Below are positions 44,843-53,926 of a stretch of DNA of 64,000 bases, in pieces. The notes below the pieces were generated by a model. The model searched no databases and was not told the origin of the DNA. It was given only the letters and a program-made list of their open reading frames with translations. Within the stretch, counting starts at the first letter, position 1. Each line of letters opens with the position of its first letter. Origin of the DNA: Streptomyces atroolivaceus. Its GTDB lineage: Bacteria > Actinomycetota > Actinomycetes > Streptomycetales > Streptomycetaceae. The position numbers and the translations under genes are program-made. Where the stretch lies: contig NZ_JNXG01000023.1 in the NCBI RefSeq assembly GCF_000717025.1, positions 4,756 to 68,755 of the forward strand, written 5' to 3'.

Positions 44843-45547
44843 GTGCCCCAAGAATCCGACGCATCCAGTCCATCCGAACCGCTGACCACTGACGCGGTGA
44901 CACGTGTCGTACTTCGTCCAATTGCCAGCCCCCTCCCGCTGGGCTTCTTCGCTCTCGGAATTGGCAGCGTGGTCCTGTCCTCACTCCAGCTCGGGTGGGT
45001 GCCGACCGGACAGAGCGGCATGCTGCTGCTCCTGGTCCTCATCTTTGTCGTGCCCCTGCAGTTTGTCGCCGGACTGTTCGCCTTCCTCGCCCGTGACGCC
45101 GGCGCGGGCACGGCACTGCTCCTTCTCGGCGCCGCTTGGGCCGGAACGAGCGTGACATCACTCGACTCCCCACCCGGTCGACCGGTGGCAACGCAAGCCG
45201 TGTTCCTCCTGGCACTCGTCCCATTCGTTCTGGCACTTGCGGCTGCGGCGGCACTGGCGAAACCGCTGTTTGCCGGGCTGCTGACGCTCACCGCCCTGCG
45301 CTTCGGCCTGACAGGCCTCTACGAAGCGAGCCTGGGAAGTGCACTGCAGGTCACAGCTGGCTGGACTGGCATCGCTATCGGTGTCTACGCACTGTATGGC
45401 GGGCTGGCGCTTCTCGTGGAGGATGGCAAACAGCGCACCGTGCTGCCGCTTTTCCGCCGTGGTGCCGCCCGCAGATCAATTGAGGGTGACCTGCGTGAAC
45501 AGCTCACCCCAGCCCAACAGGAGGCCGGAGTCCGCCACCAGCTGTGA
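44843..45547 (+). CDS. GPR1/FUN34/YaaH (AceTr) family membrane transporter
   Basis: 234 residues from GTG. The family opening RIVLRPIASPLPLGFFAL is seen here as VVLRPIASPLPLGFFALGIG, followed by six hydrophobic helices, including LLLLVLIFVVPLQFVAGLFA, AVFLLALVPFVLALAAAAAL and WTGIAIGVYALYGGLALLVE. Family members move acetate or related small acids or ammonia across the membrane. The soluble C-terminus is basic. An ATG at 44777 would add 22 residues before the family start. Confidence 0.8.
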   Translation: MPQESDASSPSEPLTTDAVTRVVLRPIASPLPLGFFALGIGSVVLSSLQLGWVPTGQSGMLLLLVLIFVVPLQFVAGLFAFLARDAGAGTALLLLGAAWAGTSVTSLDSPPGRPVATQAVFLLALVPFVLALAAAAALAKPLFAGLLTLTALRFGLTGLYEASLGSALQVTAGWTGIAIGVYALYGGLALLVEDGKQRTVLPLFRRGAARRSIEGDLREQLTPAQQEAGVRHQL

Positions 45548-45866
45548 TGTTGAGAAGCCAGATCGGCGAGGGGCGGATCGGCGAATGCGGCACCTTGCCG
45601 TTGCTGCCGTCGGACTGCCCGCCGATGTGAGGTGTGGGCGGCGGCGAGTGAGATGGCACCGGCGTTGACCGCCGCCAGTCCGAAGACAGGGGTGAACGGC
45701 CTGACGTGCTTGCTCTGAATACGCTCGATGTGCCCAGCCGTCGGAAGGGTTTCACCCTCCCGGCTTGCGGTGGGGTATGAGGGCCTTTCGGGCCGGTGTA
45801 GACATCGAAATGACACGAACCCAAGATGACGCTCACTGGTTGAGGATCCCCAGATCGCGACCACTG

Positions 45867-46240
45867 TCACCGCTCCCGACCTCCGGACCCAGGACAGGTG
45901 TATTGACCCGCAGAGTTGTGCACTCGGCTGATCGGGAGCTGGCCTCCGAGTGCGGTGTGGCTGCGCTGGTGGTTGTACGTGTGGAGGAAGTCTTCCAGGG
46001 CCGCTGTCCTCTCGTGGTTGGAGGCGCAGGGCCGGAGGTAGGCCTATTCGTCGGCGAGGGTGCGGTTGAAGCGTTCGACCTTGCCGTTGGTATGAGGCCG
46101 GTAGGGGCGGGTGAGCTTGCCGGTCGCACCGAGGTCGGCCAGGGCCTGCTTCCAGGCCAGGCCCTTGCGGTAGGCCCATGCTGTGAGCGGTCGCCCGCGA
46201 AATGCCCGTGTCGGCAGCGACATGGGAGACCGGACGGCCC
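45867..46240 (-). pseudogene. IS481-family transposase remnant with deleted middle and an amber codon
   Basis: The N-terminal HTH piece GRPVSHVAADTGISRATAHS (about 46183-46240) is joined almost directly to the C-terminal integrase segment ALADLGATGKLTRPYRPHTN and GKVERFNRTLADE. The frame then hits TAG at 46044-46046, exactly where homologues have Trp. It continues in the same frame as AYLRPCASNHERTAALEDFL and HTYNHQRSHTALGGQLPISR. The DDE core is therefore missing and the tail is interrupted. It abuts the gamma-carbonic-anhydrase remnant on its right. Confidence 0.8.
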
Positions 46241-46766
46241 TGTGCGGGGATGTGAGGGTGGGTGCCGGAGGCCGGGTGCTGTTCGGCGCGGTGCTCACCG
46301 TTGGGGGCGGGGCAGTGGAGCCGGGCGAGAGCAGCATCGTGAACGCGGTCCCGCGTGGTACCCGACGGGATCCGCTGATTCTGGGACGGCAGGTCCTGGT
46401 GGGCCCACCTCCTGCCCGACCGGCTGCCGGGTCGAGGGCAAGGTTTTCCTGGCCACCGGCAGCCGGGGCTTCAAGGGAGCACGGATCGGGACCGGCTCCG
46501 AGGCGCGGATCAAACGGCATCGTGCATCTGCCACCATGCTGCCCGCCGACTCGATGGTGCCGATCGGCTGGGTCGCCGTCGGCCAGCCGGTACGCATCCT
46601 TCCGCCGGAGGACCATGCCGGAATCCGGGCGGTGCAGCAGAACCAGGACTTCCCCGGCTCCTTCTTCGGCCTGGACCGCCCTGCCGACGGCAAGAGCCTG
46701 ATGCCGACCATTTCCGAACGCTTCGGCCGCGGCCTCGGCCGCGACAGCAACGACCCACAGATCTGA
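46237..46766 (+). pseudogene. Gamma-carbonic-anhydrase-like hexapeptide protein, truncated and frameshifted
   Basis: The first frame reads ALCGDVRVGAGGRVLFGAVL and ESSIVNAVPRGTRRDPLILG. The frame then shifts near 46410-46430 to VEGKVFLATGSRGFKGARIG, ADSMVPIGWVAVGQPVRILP and FGRGLGRDSNDPQI, ending at 46766. This is the left-handed beta-helix of a gamma-carbonic-anhydrase/acetyltransferase family. The N-terminal 30 or so residues are gone at the junction with the IS481 remnant near 46240, so the IS probably disrupted the gene. Confidence 0.75.
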
Positions 46767-46947
46767 GTCGCGCTGGAGGAGGGCCGGAACAAGCCTGGGG
46801 CGAACCGGTCGGAGCTCGCGCTGTCGCTGAAGCTCTTCGACTGAAGGGCCGGTCCCCGGAGAACACTGCGGTCATCCCGTCGCCGACGGTGGCGCAGGTT
46901 GCGCAAATCCGGTGGCGGCCCCCGCTGCCGGTCGTGAAGATCGCAGC

Positions 46948-47508
46948 ATGAACATCTTTCTGGAGACCGATCGGCTCGTGCTGCGCGCGTTCACCGAAGC
47001 CGATGTCGACCACCTGGTCGCACTGGACAATGACCCCGAAGTCATGCGTTTCATCAACGGCGGTCGGCCCACGAGCCGCGAGGTGATCCAGGCACGGGCC
47101 TTGCCCAGGCTCCTCCACGATCACCCGTGCTTCGGGACCCGCGGCTACTGGGCCGCACAGGAGAAGGGCACCGGTGCCTTCCTGGGCTGGTTCGAATTCC
47201 GTTCCCTGCACGAACACAGCCCCGCCGTCGTGGAACTCGGCTACCGGTTGAACAAGGCCGCCTGGGGGAGCGGCTACGCCACCGAGGGATCACAGGCCCT
47301 GATCCGCAAGGGATTCACGACCCTCGGCGTGGAGCGGGTGACCGCGAACACCATGACGGTGAACGCGGGGTCCCGGCGTGTGATGGAGAAGGCAGGGCTG
47401 TCGTTCCTCCGCAGCTTCACGGGGGACTGGCCGGAGGCGATCGAAGGCTCCGAGCACGGCGAAGTCGAGTACGAGCTCACCCGAACCGAGTGGGAGCAGC
47501 GTTCGTGA
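46948..47508 (+). CDS. GNAT-family N-acetyltransferase (RimJ/RimL-like)
   Basis: 186 residues. The opening ETDRLVLRAFTEADVDHLVA is typical of the RimJ/RimL group. Motif A for acetyl-CoA appears as VELGYRLNKAAWGSGYATEG, and motif B as NAGSRRVMEKAGLSFLRSF. It transfers acetyl to an amino group of an unknown acceptor. The ATG at 46948 is chosen over an upstream frame start at 46912. It appears intact although surrounded by remnants. Confidence 0.9.
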   Translation: MNIFLETDRLVLRAFTEADVDHLVALDNDPEVMRFINGGRPTSREVIQARALPRLLHDHPCFGTRGYWAAQEKGTGAFLGWFEFRSLHEHSPAVVELGYRLNKAAWGSGYATEGSQALIRKGFTTLGVERVTANTMTVNAGSRRVMEKAGLSFLRSFTGDWPEAIEGSEHGEVEYELTRTEWEQRS

Positions 47509-47989
47509 CAGTCAGCCACTCAGCTCGAAGGACCCCGGCACCGCACCGGAAGGCAGCCTTGCCGTCAGCAGCCTGATCGGCGCTCATAGGGGGCTCCTGT
47601 GGTTCGTGGCCCTGTGCATCGCCATGACGACGCGGGCCCGTGCAGTGGGCGTCACCGCCTTGAACGTCCCCCCGCCCACAGATCATGGCGAAGGGGAAGA
47701 ACCATCGAGCCTGGCAAATGCCGTTGCGTCTCTCGGCGTGCACACCATCGGTCACACCACGTGTGAAACCGACGGTGACGCAAATTCTGAGGGCATCTGG
47801 TACCTCCGCCGTGCCACGGGACAGCCGCACATCGTTCAATGAGGCCAGGTCAACTGCATCCGCCCATCAGCCTCGTGACGGTCCGGCTCCGTCAGGCCGA
47901 ACCGAGAGGGCGTCCCAGTCGGTCACCCCGTGGTTCGGGGCGTGGTGCGCCGGGGCGGGGCGGAGCTTGCAGTCCCGGGGCGGTGGCCG
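47509..47989. other. Gap, one weak open frame only
   Basis: A plus-strand frame from GTG 47606 to 47842 (78 codons) has fair codon bias but no ribosome-binding site or family. It is not called. Confidence 0.45.
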
Positions 47990-48706
47990 TCAGGTAGGGG
48001 AGCCCGTACCTGCCGGGGGGAGGGGCCGACAGCTCGATGTCTCGGAGGTATCGACCTGGTCGTGGCCGATGGCGACCAGTGCGCGGTTCAGGACCTCCTG
48101 CACGTGGCCGAGGGCCGAGATGGTGGTCACCACACCCTGGGCCCGGTAATGGTCGAGGACCGGTGCCGTCTGGCTGCGGTAGACCTTCATTCGCTGACGA
48201 ATGGTTGCCTCGCGGTCGTCTTCGCGCTGGTACAGCTCACCGCCGCAGACGTCACAGGTTCCTGCCACTGCAGGCGGGCTGTGGTCGACGTGGAAGCTGT
48301 GTTCGTGATTTCGACGGCACAGTCGTCGTCCAGCGATCCGTCCGACCACCTCGGCTTCGGGAACCTCGAGGTCGAGCACCGCATCCAGCTTCGACCCGGA
48401 GCCGGCCAGGATGCCGTCCAGCGCCTTTGCCTGGGCGAGGTTGCGTGGGAAGCCGTCCAGCAGGAATCCGCGCTCGGTGTCCGGGCGGGAAAGGTGCTCC
48501 TTGATCACCCCGATCGTGACTTCGTCCGGTACCAGCAAGCCGGCGCGTATGTGCGTGTGGGCGTTCTGCCCGAGCTCGGTGCCCTGGGTGATGTGCTCGC
48601 GGAACAGGTCACCGGTGGAGATGTGCTGGATCGACAGATGCGCGGCAAGGCGTACGGCCTGCGTGCCCTTGCCCGCTCCGGGCGGTCCGATCAGGAGGAT
48701 GCGCAT
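47990..48706 (-). CDS. adk: Adenylate kinase (probable second copy)
   Basis: 238 residues. The P-loop is GPPGAGKGTQ (residues 7-16). HISTGDLFREHI and GFLLDGFPRNLAQAKALD are the AMP-binding blocks. The LID has CRRNHEHSFHVDH and CDVCGGELYQREDD: three Cys plus His, instead of the four-Cys zinc site seen in many actinobacterial enzymes. It converts AMP and ATP to two ADP. The housekeeping copy normally sits in the secY ribosomal-protein operon, which is absent here, so this is probably a paralogue. A FolD gene lies upstream on the same strand, with an IS21 remnant between them. Confidence 0.92.
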   Translation of the reverse strand: MRILLIGPPGAGKGTQAVRLAAHLSIQHISTGDLFREHITQGTELGQNAHTHIRAGLLVPDEVTIGVIKEHLSRPDTERGFLLDGFPRNLAQAKALDGILAGSGSKLDAVLDLEVPEAEVVGRIAGRRLCRRNHEHSFHVDHSPPAVAGTCDVCGGELYQREDDREATIRQRMKVYRSQTAPVLDHYRAQGVVTTISALGHVQEVLNRALVAIGHDQVDTSETSSCRPLPPAGTGSPT

Positions 48707-49019
48707 CGATGAGGTGTCCCTTCGTCATGCGTCGCCAAGGTCGGGCCCAGGCCAAGAGTCCGAAGCAACTGGGTGTCGTGGCTGCGTAGACGACCTTCGT
48801 GCATTCCAGCAGATCTATGGGCATCGTGAGGTTCTTTCGCCTGGGTGCCCAGGTATGTCCCTGGCGTACCCCGGGGTGCCGCACAGGTGCGGGGCGCTTG
48901 TTCGCCCGGCGCGCGAGAGCAGCGGGCAAGTAGCGGGGCGGGGCGCGGCCGACTCACCCGGTTCCAGTTGCTCCGACGTCGTCGCACCGGAGGCGGGACC
49001 ACCCAGGGGGAGAAGCGCA
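48707..49019. other. Gap, probable leader of the adenylate kinase gene
   Basis: About 310 bases. A minus-strand frame reads MPIDLLECTKVVYAATTPSC and is lower in GC than its surroundings, but no family was recognised. Confidence 0.4.
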
Positions 49020-49242
49020 GTGACCCTGCCCCGCCAGCGAGGCTTGACCGAGCAGGCCGCAGATGCAGCCATCGACACTGCCTGCCGCCTGCTGCGGCCG
49101 CCGTCGATCCGCAACGAGTTCAACGAGATCGCCGACCGGGCGGTCAAGGACCAAACTCAACGTGGCTTCCTCGCCGAGCTGCTGATGGCCGAGCGGCGAC
49201 GATCGGCTCGTCGCCGCTCGGAACGGCGGATCAAGGCGAGGT
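49020..49242 (+). pseudogene. IS21-family helper ATPase (IstB) N-terminal fragment
   Basis: A GTG at 49020 begins TLPRQRGLTEQAADAAIDTA, then CRLLRPPSIRNEFNEIADRA, DQTQRGFLAELLMAE and RRRSERRIKA. These match the N-terminal helical region of IstB. Four to five residues are missing before RRRSERR, and the sequence ends near 49242, before the ATP-binding Walker A. No IstA or terminal repeats were found. It sits between adk and folD, in the opposite direction. Confidence 0.7.
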
Positions 49243-49301
49243 CTCCCACTCCGAGCAGGGGACTCCTCTGGTTAGGTGCCAAGGGGCTGCTGATCAGGAG
49301 G

Positions 49302-50165
49302 TCAGTGGCGCTGGATTCCGAGCAGGTTCGCGGCGGCGTCCACGGTCTGCGCCGGCAGGATGGCGATGGTCATCGGCCCGACGCCGCCGGGCACCGGAGT
49401 GATCAAACGGGTGCGGGTGGAGGCGGTGTCGAAATCCACGTCGCCGACGTTGCCCGGGTCGTGTCCGGCGTCGACCACCACCGCGCCGGGCTTGACGCCC
49501 TCGCCCCGGATCAGCCGGCGCCGTCCCACGGCCGCTACCACGACGTCTGCTTCCCGGACGATCGCCGACAAGCCCGCCGTGCGGGAGGGGCTGTACGTCA
49601 CCGTTGCGTTCATGACGAGCAGGAGCATCCCGGCCGGGTTCCCGAGAATCGCGCTGCGACCCACCACGACGGCGTGCTTGCCGGCGAGGTCGACGTCGTA
49701 CGCCTCCAGCAACCGCATGATCCCGCCCGGAGTACAGGACACAAAGCCCGGCAGCACGAAGCTCATCGCGACGAACGAATGCATAGTGACCCCGTCGACA
49801 TCCTTCTCAGGGGCGATGGCTTCGAACGCCGCTCGCTCGTCGATGTGCGGGCCGCACGGATGCTGGAGCAGGATCCCGTGCACGCCCGGATCGCTGGACA
49901 GGCCAGCCAGGGTGTCGATCAGTTCGGCGGTCGTGGTGGTGGCGGGCAGACCGATATGCCGGGACCGGCTGCCTGTCTTCGCGCACCGGGCCTGCTTCAT
50001 GCGGACGTACGTGGCCGACGCGGGATCCTCTCCCACCAGAACCGTCGCCAGGCAGGGACTGGTCCCCGTGCGTGGTGAGATCTCCGCCGCCCTGGCAGCA
50101 GCATCTTCGATGCGTTTGGCGAGGCTGGTGCCATCCATGAGTTGGACCGTCGAAGTCGCGGACAT
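49302..50165 (-). CDS. folD: Bifunctional methylenetetrahydrofolate dehydrogenase/cyclohydrolase (probable paralogue)
   Basis: 287 residues. The catalytic YVRMK unit places Tyr53 and Lys57 as in FolD. KDVDG, then HAVVVGRSAILGNPAGMLLL (the NADP-binding loop) and TPVPGGVGPMTIAIL are family signatures. The normally strict QLPLP loop is here LQHPCGP, and the nucleotide loop differs from the usual GRSxxVGxP, so it is divergent. It interconverts methylene-, methenyl- and formyl-tetrahydrofolate. The ATG at 50165 gives the family length. It lies on the same strand as adk, interrupted by IS21 debris. Confidence 0.9.
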   Translation of the reverse strand: MSATSTVQLMDGTSLAKRIEDAAARAAEISPRTGTSPCLATVLVGEDPASATYVRMKQARCAKTGSRSRHIGLPATTTTAELIDTLAGLSSDPGVHGILLQHPCGPHIDERAAFEAIAPEKDVDGVTMHSFVAMSFVLPGFVSCTPGGIMRLLEAYDVDLAGKHAVVVGRSAILGNPAGMLLLVMNATVTYSPSRTAGLSAIVREADVVVAAVGRRRLIRGEGVKPGAVVVDAGHDPGNVGDVDFDTASTRTRLITPVPGGVGPMTIAILPAQTVDAAANLLGIQRH

Positions 50166-50323
50166 GGTTGCCCTCCAGGCGTCACTGACCACTCGCCCAG
50201 GCGCACGGCAACGACGTCTCGTCGGACCGCTCCCCGGTGGTGCTCCACCTCAGCGCCAGTCACGGCCCACACTGCACCGCAGTATGTGCTTGGCCTCGCG
50301 GGTGATCTTCCTCAACCTGGCCT

Positions 50324-50884
50324 TCAGAACGCGGCCGGGGTCCAGCCGGTGGCTCTCGCCCAGGCTTCGGCCCGCGCGCTGATCTCGGCGATCAAGGTGC
50401 CTTTGGCCGCCGCATAGGCGTTCATGTCGGGCCACTCCCGCTCGGCGAGGCGCTGCTTGTGATGGCTGTAGGCGTCGCGATCGGCGACGTCTTCCCGCAG
50501 CCAGTCGCGGAACAGCAGGTGCCGACGCTCCCACTCGCTTCCTGCGGTGCAAATGTGCACATGGACGTCCAGGTGGGGAGTGCGCACCATGCGGTGGCCG
50601 GGCTGGCGCACGCGCAGCATGTATCCAGCGCTCTCCAAGGCAGCGAGGCAGGCGTCTTCGTCATCGGCATCCGACACGCTCACGTCGATGTCGATGATGG
50701 GCTTGGCAGCCAGCCCGGGCACGGCCGTCGAGCCGACATGGTCGACCCTCCGGGCGACAGGGCCCAACGCGTCGATGATGCGCCGCCGTTCTCCCTCGAA
50801 CGCGGCAGGTCACGCAGGGTCGTAGGCGACGACGCGGATCGCACGCCTTTCCCGGCCGCCTATGAACTCGGTCTGGTCGTTCAT
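50324..50884 (-). pseudogene. GrpB (UPF0157) family protein with an in-frame TGA
   Basis: From ATG 50884 the protein reads RAIRVVAYDPA, then TGA at 50810-50812, then in the same frame PAAFEGERRRIIDALGPVAR and RVDHVGSTAVPGLAAKPIID with HLDVHVHICTAGSEWERRH. GrpB proteins have YDPxWP at this point, so the stop replaces the conserved Trp (TGG to TGA). GrpB belongs to the nucleotidyltransferase-like fold. The downstream 147 codons could only be made from an internal TTG at 50767, so the gene is probably inactive. Confidence 0.8.
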
Positions 50885-51293
50885 TACTCCACTACCTTCC
50901 AGTGCTCTCTCCGACCCCCGCCAGAGCCCTGCTGATCGGAGGAACCTGCAGGGCAAAACTGGATGTTGACTCGGCGGGCCGTCCGGTCTCCTGCACGCCG
51001 AACAGCGAGCCCGGCCCACTCCACGGGGGAGACGACCACGCCCGCGCCCATTACGGCGATCACCGGAAGCGGGAAGCGCAGGGCTGCCTTCGGCGGGACC
51101 AGGACGGAGCGGAAAGCGGCCGGCCGCCCCAGCTGGAGGGGGGACGAGGCGAGTTGCAGCGGACCGCGTCATCACGTCAGGCCGGAGAAGGTTGCTGACC
51201 ACCCTTTGGCGGGCACATCGGGGGGTTCCTGGGGTGGTAGGGAGCGGCCTAGCATTACTGCCGACCGTCTTTGTTCCAGCAAGGGGGTATCGC
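50885..51293. promoter_or_regulatory. Divergent intergenic region
   Basis: About 410 bases between the GrpB pseudogene (-) and the sulfotransferase (+). It holds the AAGGGGG ribosome-binding site of the latter (about 51281-51287). Nothing else was recognised. Confidence 0.4.
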
Positions 51294-52028
51294 ATGCCGA
51301 GTTCCGAGCCGGCCGCGGGCATTCTGGCCCTGTGGAGTGCACCGCGCTGCCGTTCCACTGCCTTCTTCCGCATGATGATCGAACGTGGCGACTTCACCAA
51401 CGTGCACGAGCCCTTCGCCTATCTGACCGAGTTCGGATTCTCCGAAGTGGACGGCGTGCGGGCCACGAATGAGCGGGAAGTGATCGACGCGCTGCGCAGG
51501 CTGGCCGGGCACGGCCCTGTCTTCTTCAAGAACACCATGGACGAGCGCTACCCAGGCGTGTTGGCAGACACTGATTTCCTGGCCCGTGACGCCCGACACG
51601 TGTTCCTCATCCGGCACCCGCGCGAGACGATCGCCTCGTACCACGCGCTCGATCCCGGGGTGAAACAGCACCAGATCGGCTTCGAGACGGAGTACGAGCT
51701 GTTCGAGGCGGTGCGGCGGCACACCGATGAGCAGCCCCTGGTCATCGACGCCGACGACCTCATGGCCGACCCGGAAGGAATCATCAGGGTCTTCTGCGAC
51801 CGGGTAGGCATCGACTTCAGGCCCGAGGCCCTGGCGTGGCGGCCTGAGTCGCGTAGTGAGTGGCTGCCCTCGCAAGAGTGGCATCTCGACGTGGACGTCA
51901 GCAGTGGATTCCACGCTCCGGAGAAGGACGACTACGTCGATGTGGAAGCACACCCGGTCCTGAGCGGCTACCTCGCGCACCACCTGCCGTACTACAGCGA
52001 ACTGCGCGCCCGGCGTGTCCGGCTGTAG
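51294..52028 (+). CDS. Sulfotransferase-family protein
   Basis: 244 residues. The 5'-phosphosulfate loop is WSAPRCRSTAFFRMM (residues 14-28) and the 3'-phosphate block is HVFLIRHPRETIASYHAL; both are hallmarks of PAPS-dependent sulfotransferases. VHEPFAYLTEFGF contributes a catalytic-type His. The acceptor is unknown; similar Streptomyces enzymes sulfate small molecules. A plausible ribosome-binding site lies seven bases upstream. The neighbours give no pathway. Confidence 0.85.
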   Translation: MPSSEPAAGILALWSAPRCRSTAFFRMMIERGDFTNVHEPFAYLTEFGFSEVDGVRATNEREVIDALRRLAGHGPVFFKNTMDERYPGVLADTDFLARDARHVFLIRHPRETIASYHALDPGVKQHQIGFETEYELFEAVRRHTDEQPLVIDADDLMADPEGIIRVFCDRVGIDFRPEALAWRPESRSEWLPSQEWHLDVDVSSGFHAPEKDDYVDVEAHPVLSGYLAHHLPYYSELRARRVRL

Positions 52029-52594
52029 GAGCGACATCGGTGAGCGGCTGGTCAGGGGCATGTCGCATGGCGGCGATGACGATGTGGGGCGTCAGGGCCG
52101 GGTCCGCGGGAACTGCTTGACCAATGCGTCGATCTGTACCCACAGTCCGCGCTTGCGGGCCTCCGATCTCAGGACCTCCAGGTGTCGGGCGATGACGGAG
52201 GCCAGGAGGTCCGGTGTGACCGAGGCGAGGGCGGGGACGCCGGTCGGGGTACAGAGTGGTTCGTGCACCGTCTTGTCCGGTAACGGCAACGGTCCCGGGG
52301 AAGCTGCACGGTCATGGGTGCCCTCCGGCGTCGAGGAGAGCCCACCCCTGCTCGGGATGCAGTTTGTGCAGCTTGGTGGGGGCTCAGACCTACGCGGTCT
52401 CTTCCGGATCTCGTGCCAGTGGTTGCAAGGCGCGGAGGGTGGGGACGGTGGATGCAAGGGTGATGTGAAACAGCGCTTGGGGGAGCCGCGGACGCGCTGA
52501 GCGAACGGGCCGTCCCCGAGCCGATGGTTTGTAGTGCAAAGCATGGTGAGTTGGTGTCGGACTGAGTCAGGCGAGGACGCGACCTGTCCGGTGC
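52029..52594. other. Gap with a possible C-terminal fragment
   Basis: On the minus strand a frame ending at 52092 reads VTPDLLASVIARHLEVLRSE and KRGLWVQIDALVKQF, which looks like a helical C-terminus, but upstream of it nothing coherent is seen. Confidence 0.35.
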
Positions 52595-52815
52595 TCAGGA
52601 GTCCCACTTGCCGGTCATCTCGACGTAGTTCTCGCCACGGACCTTCTTGCCGTTGTACGTACCGGCGAAAGCCGTTGCCGCCTCGAGGTAGCCGCCCCGT
52701 CGGGAGTCCCCATCTCCTGGCCCGGGTTTCTCGTGACCCGTACATCGAGCTCGGAGCCCAGCGCAGGATGCTGATGCGCCAACGGGTGGGGTAAATGCGG
52801 GCATGAGGCTTCCTC
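52595..52815 (-). pseudogene. C-terminal remnant of a CrtC/AttH (lipocalin-like hydrolase) gene
   Basis: Three frames in succession give RIYPTRWRISI, PALGSELDVRVTRNPGQEMG and GGYLEAATAFAGTYNGKKVR followed by GENYVEMTGKWDS and a stop. In AttH/CrtC proteins the C-terminus has YPTRWR-type, LGLELDV-type and YWEGAV...GRGYVELTGY-type segments in this order. About 75 residues of a protein of over 300 remain, with at least two frameshifts. The assignment comes from motif order only. Confidence 0.5.
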
Positions 52816-53926
52816 CTTGCATCGGGGGCGGACGAGATCACCGCTCGCCCACCGGCGCCGACCGACGAAGATGCAGGTGATCACCATCCACCGCGGGGTT
52901 GCTTCTGGCCGGAGCTTTTGTTCGTAATGCCAACGACTCGATATTGGTTGGGAATACAAACAATGCAAGCGTGCTGAGAACGCCCATCGGGCCGGCCGGG
53001 CATGCCCAGGCCGGGAACCGCTCTCTTCGTGGGGACCGCCCGGCTCCTGGCGGAGGGCTGGGGGAGGCCGGGTGTGGCTCCGCGGTCTGATATCGCGGTT
53101 CGCTACGGATGGCTTGAAGACGTTGCCGCGGTGCGAACACGAGCGGTCGAGTGAGAGTTGCCTGTGATCCTGATGCCGGACGATCGGCGCAGGTTGATCG
53201 CGGGCCGGTATCCAGCGGCCGAGCCCGTAGTCGGGTATTCGTAGGGCACAAGCCCAGCGCGCGTCACTCTCTCGGGCGGGGCACCGGAGGCGGCTGTTCG
53301 CGGCTTTTCAATTGGTCGTGCGGTCGCCTGATGATCTGGGCGAGGGCGGAATCTGCTGGTCCGCTGCGCGTGGTCTGTTGAGATGTGGTGAGTGAACGCA
53401 AGTGGCACCCCGGTGACTTAAGTGACTTACCGGATGGGCGGTGATCGTTGATCGAGCCTGTGATCACCGAGTGAAAGGACCGGCACCGCTCGGGTCGGTG
53501 GCCATCAGGGCACCCACCGTCCGGGCTACCCATCCGTTCTGGGTGGCGCGATCCCTGCATGATCCAAACGAGAGGCCCTGGCTGTCCGACGCCGTCGAAC
53601 ACGCTCCGAACCCTCTCGAACGTGTGAACTGCATCACTCTCTCACTTTGCTCAGTTCGCGCAAATTTACGCAAAGTGTTGATCTTGCGGCGTATGCGCTG
53701 GTGGTGGCTCTGGCGTTCGGGTGGCGCGGGATAGCTGTTGATGCTGGATAAGCAGTAGGGAACATCCGTGCGTCACCACGGCTTGGCGCTGCGTAATATT
53801 TTCTGAATTGCCTGTGCACACCTGGCTGTTGGGTGGCGTCGTTGTGGGTGAAGGGCGCACAACCCGCGCACTTCCCGGGTCCGACAAGTGCGCCCGGCTC
53901 TTCGTACGAGCAAGAGGCTCTCGCCT
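52816..53926. other. Kilobase AT-richer gap
   Basis: No convincing gene in six frames. The stretch 53090-53800 is clearly richer in A and T than its surroundings. A short plus-strand piece reads LPVILMPDDRRRLIAGRYPA at about 53158-53220 before a stop and may be a decayed gene. An inverted repeat lies at 53643-53677. Confidence 0.45.
53643..53677. repeat. Inverted repeat in the AT-rich gap
   Basis: CACTTTGC and GCAAAGTG, a perfect 8-bp pair with a 19-base spacer, about 250 bases upstream of the sigma-factor operon. It is a candidate regulator site or chance. Confidence 0.4.

Noticed and set aside
47606..47842. 78-codon plus-strand open frame
   Set aside because: Codon use is only fair, there is no ribosome-binding site and no family; an equally long minus-strand frame overlaps it.
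47990..52028. A biosynthetic cluster formed by adk, folD, GNAT and sulfotransferase genes
   Set aside because: No scaffold-building enzyme is present, the directions differ, and several genes between them are broken.
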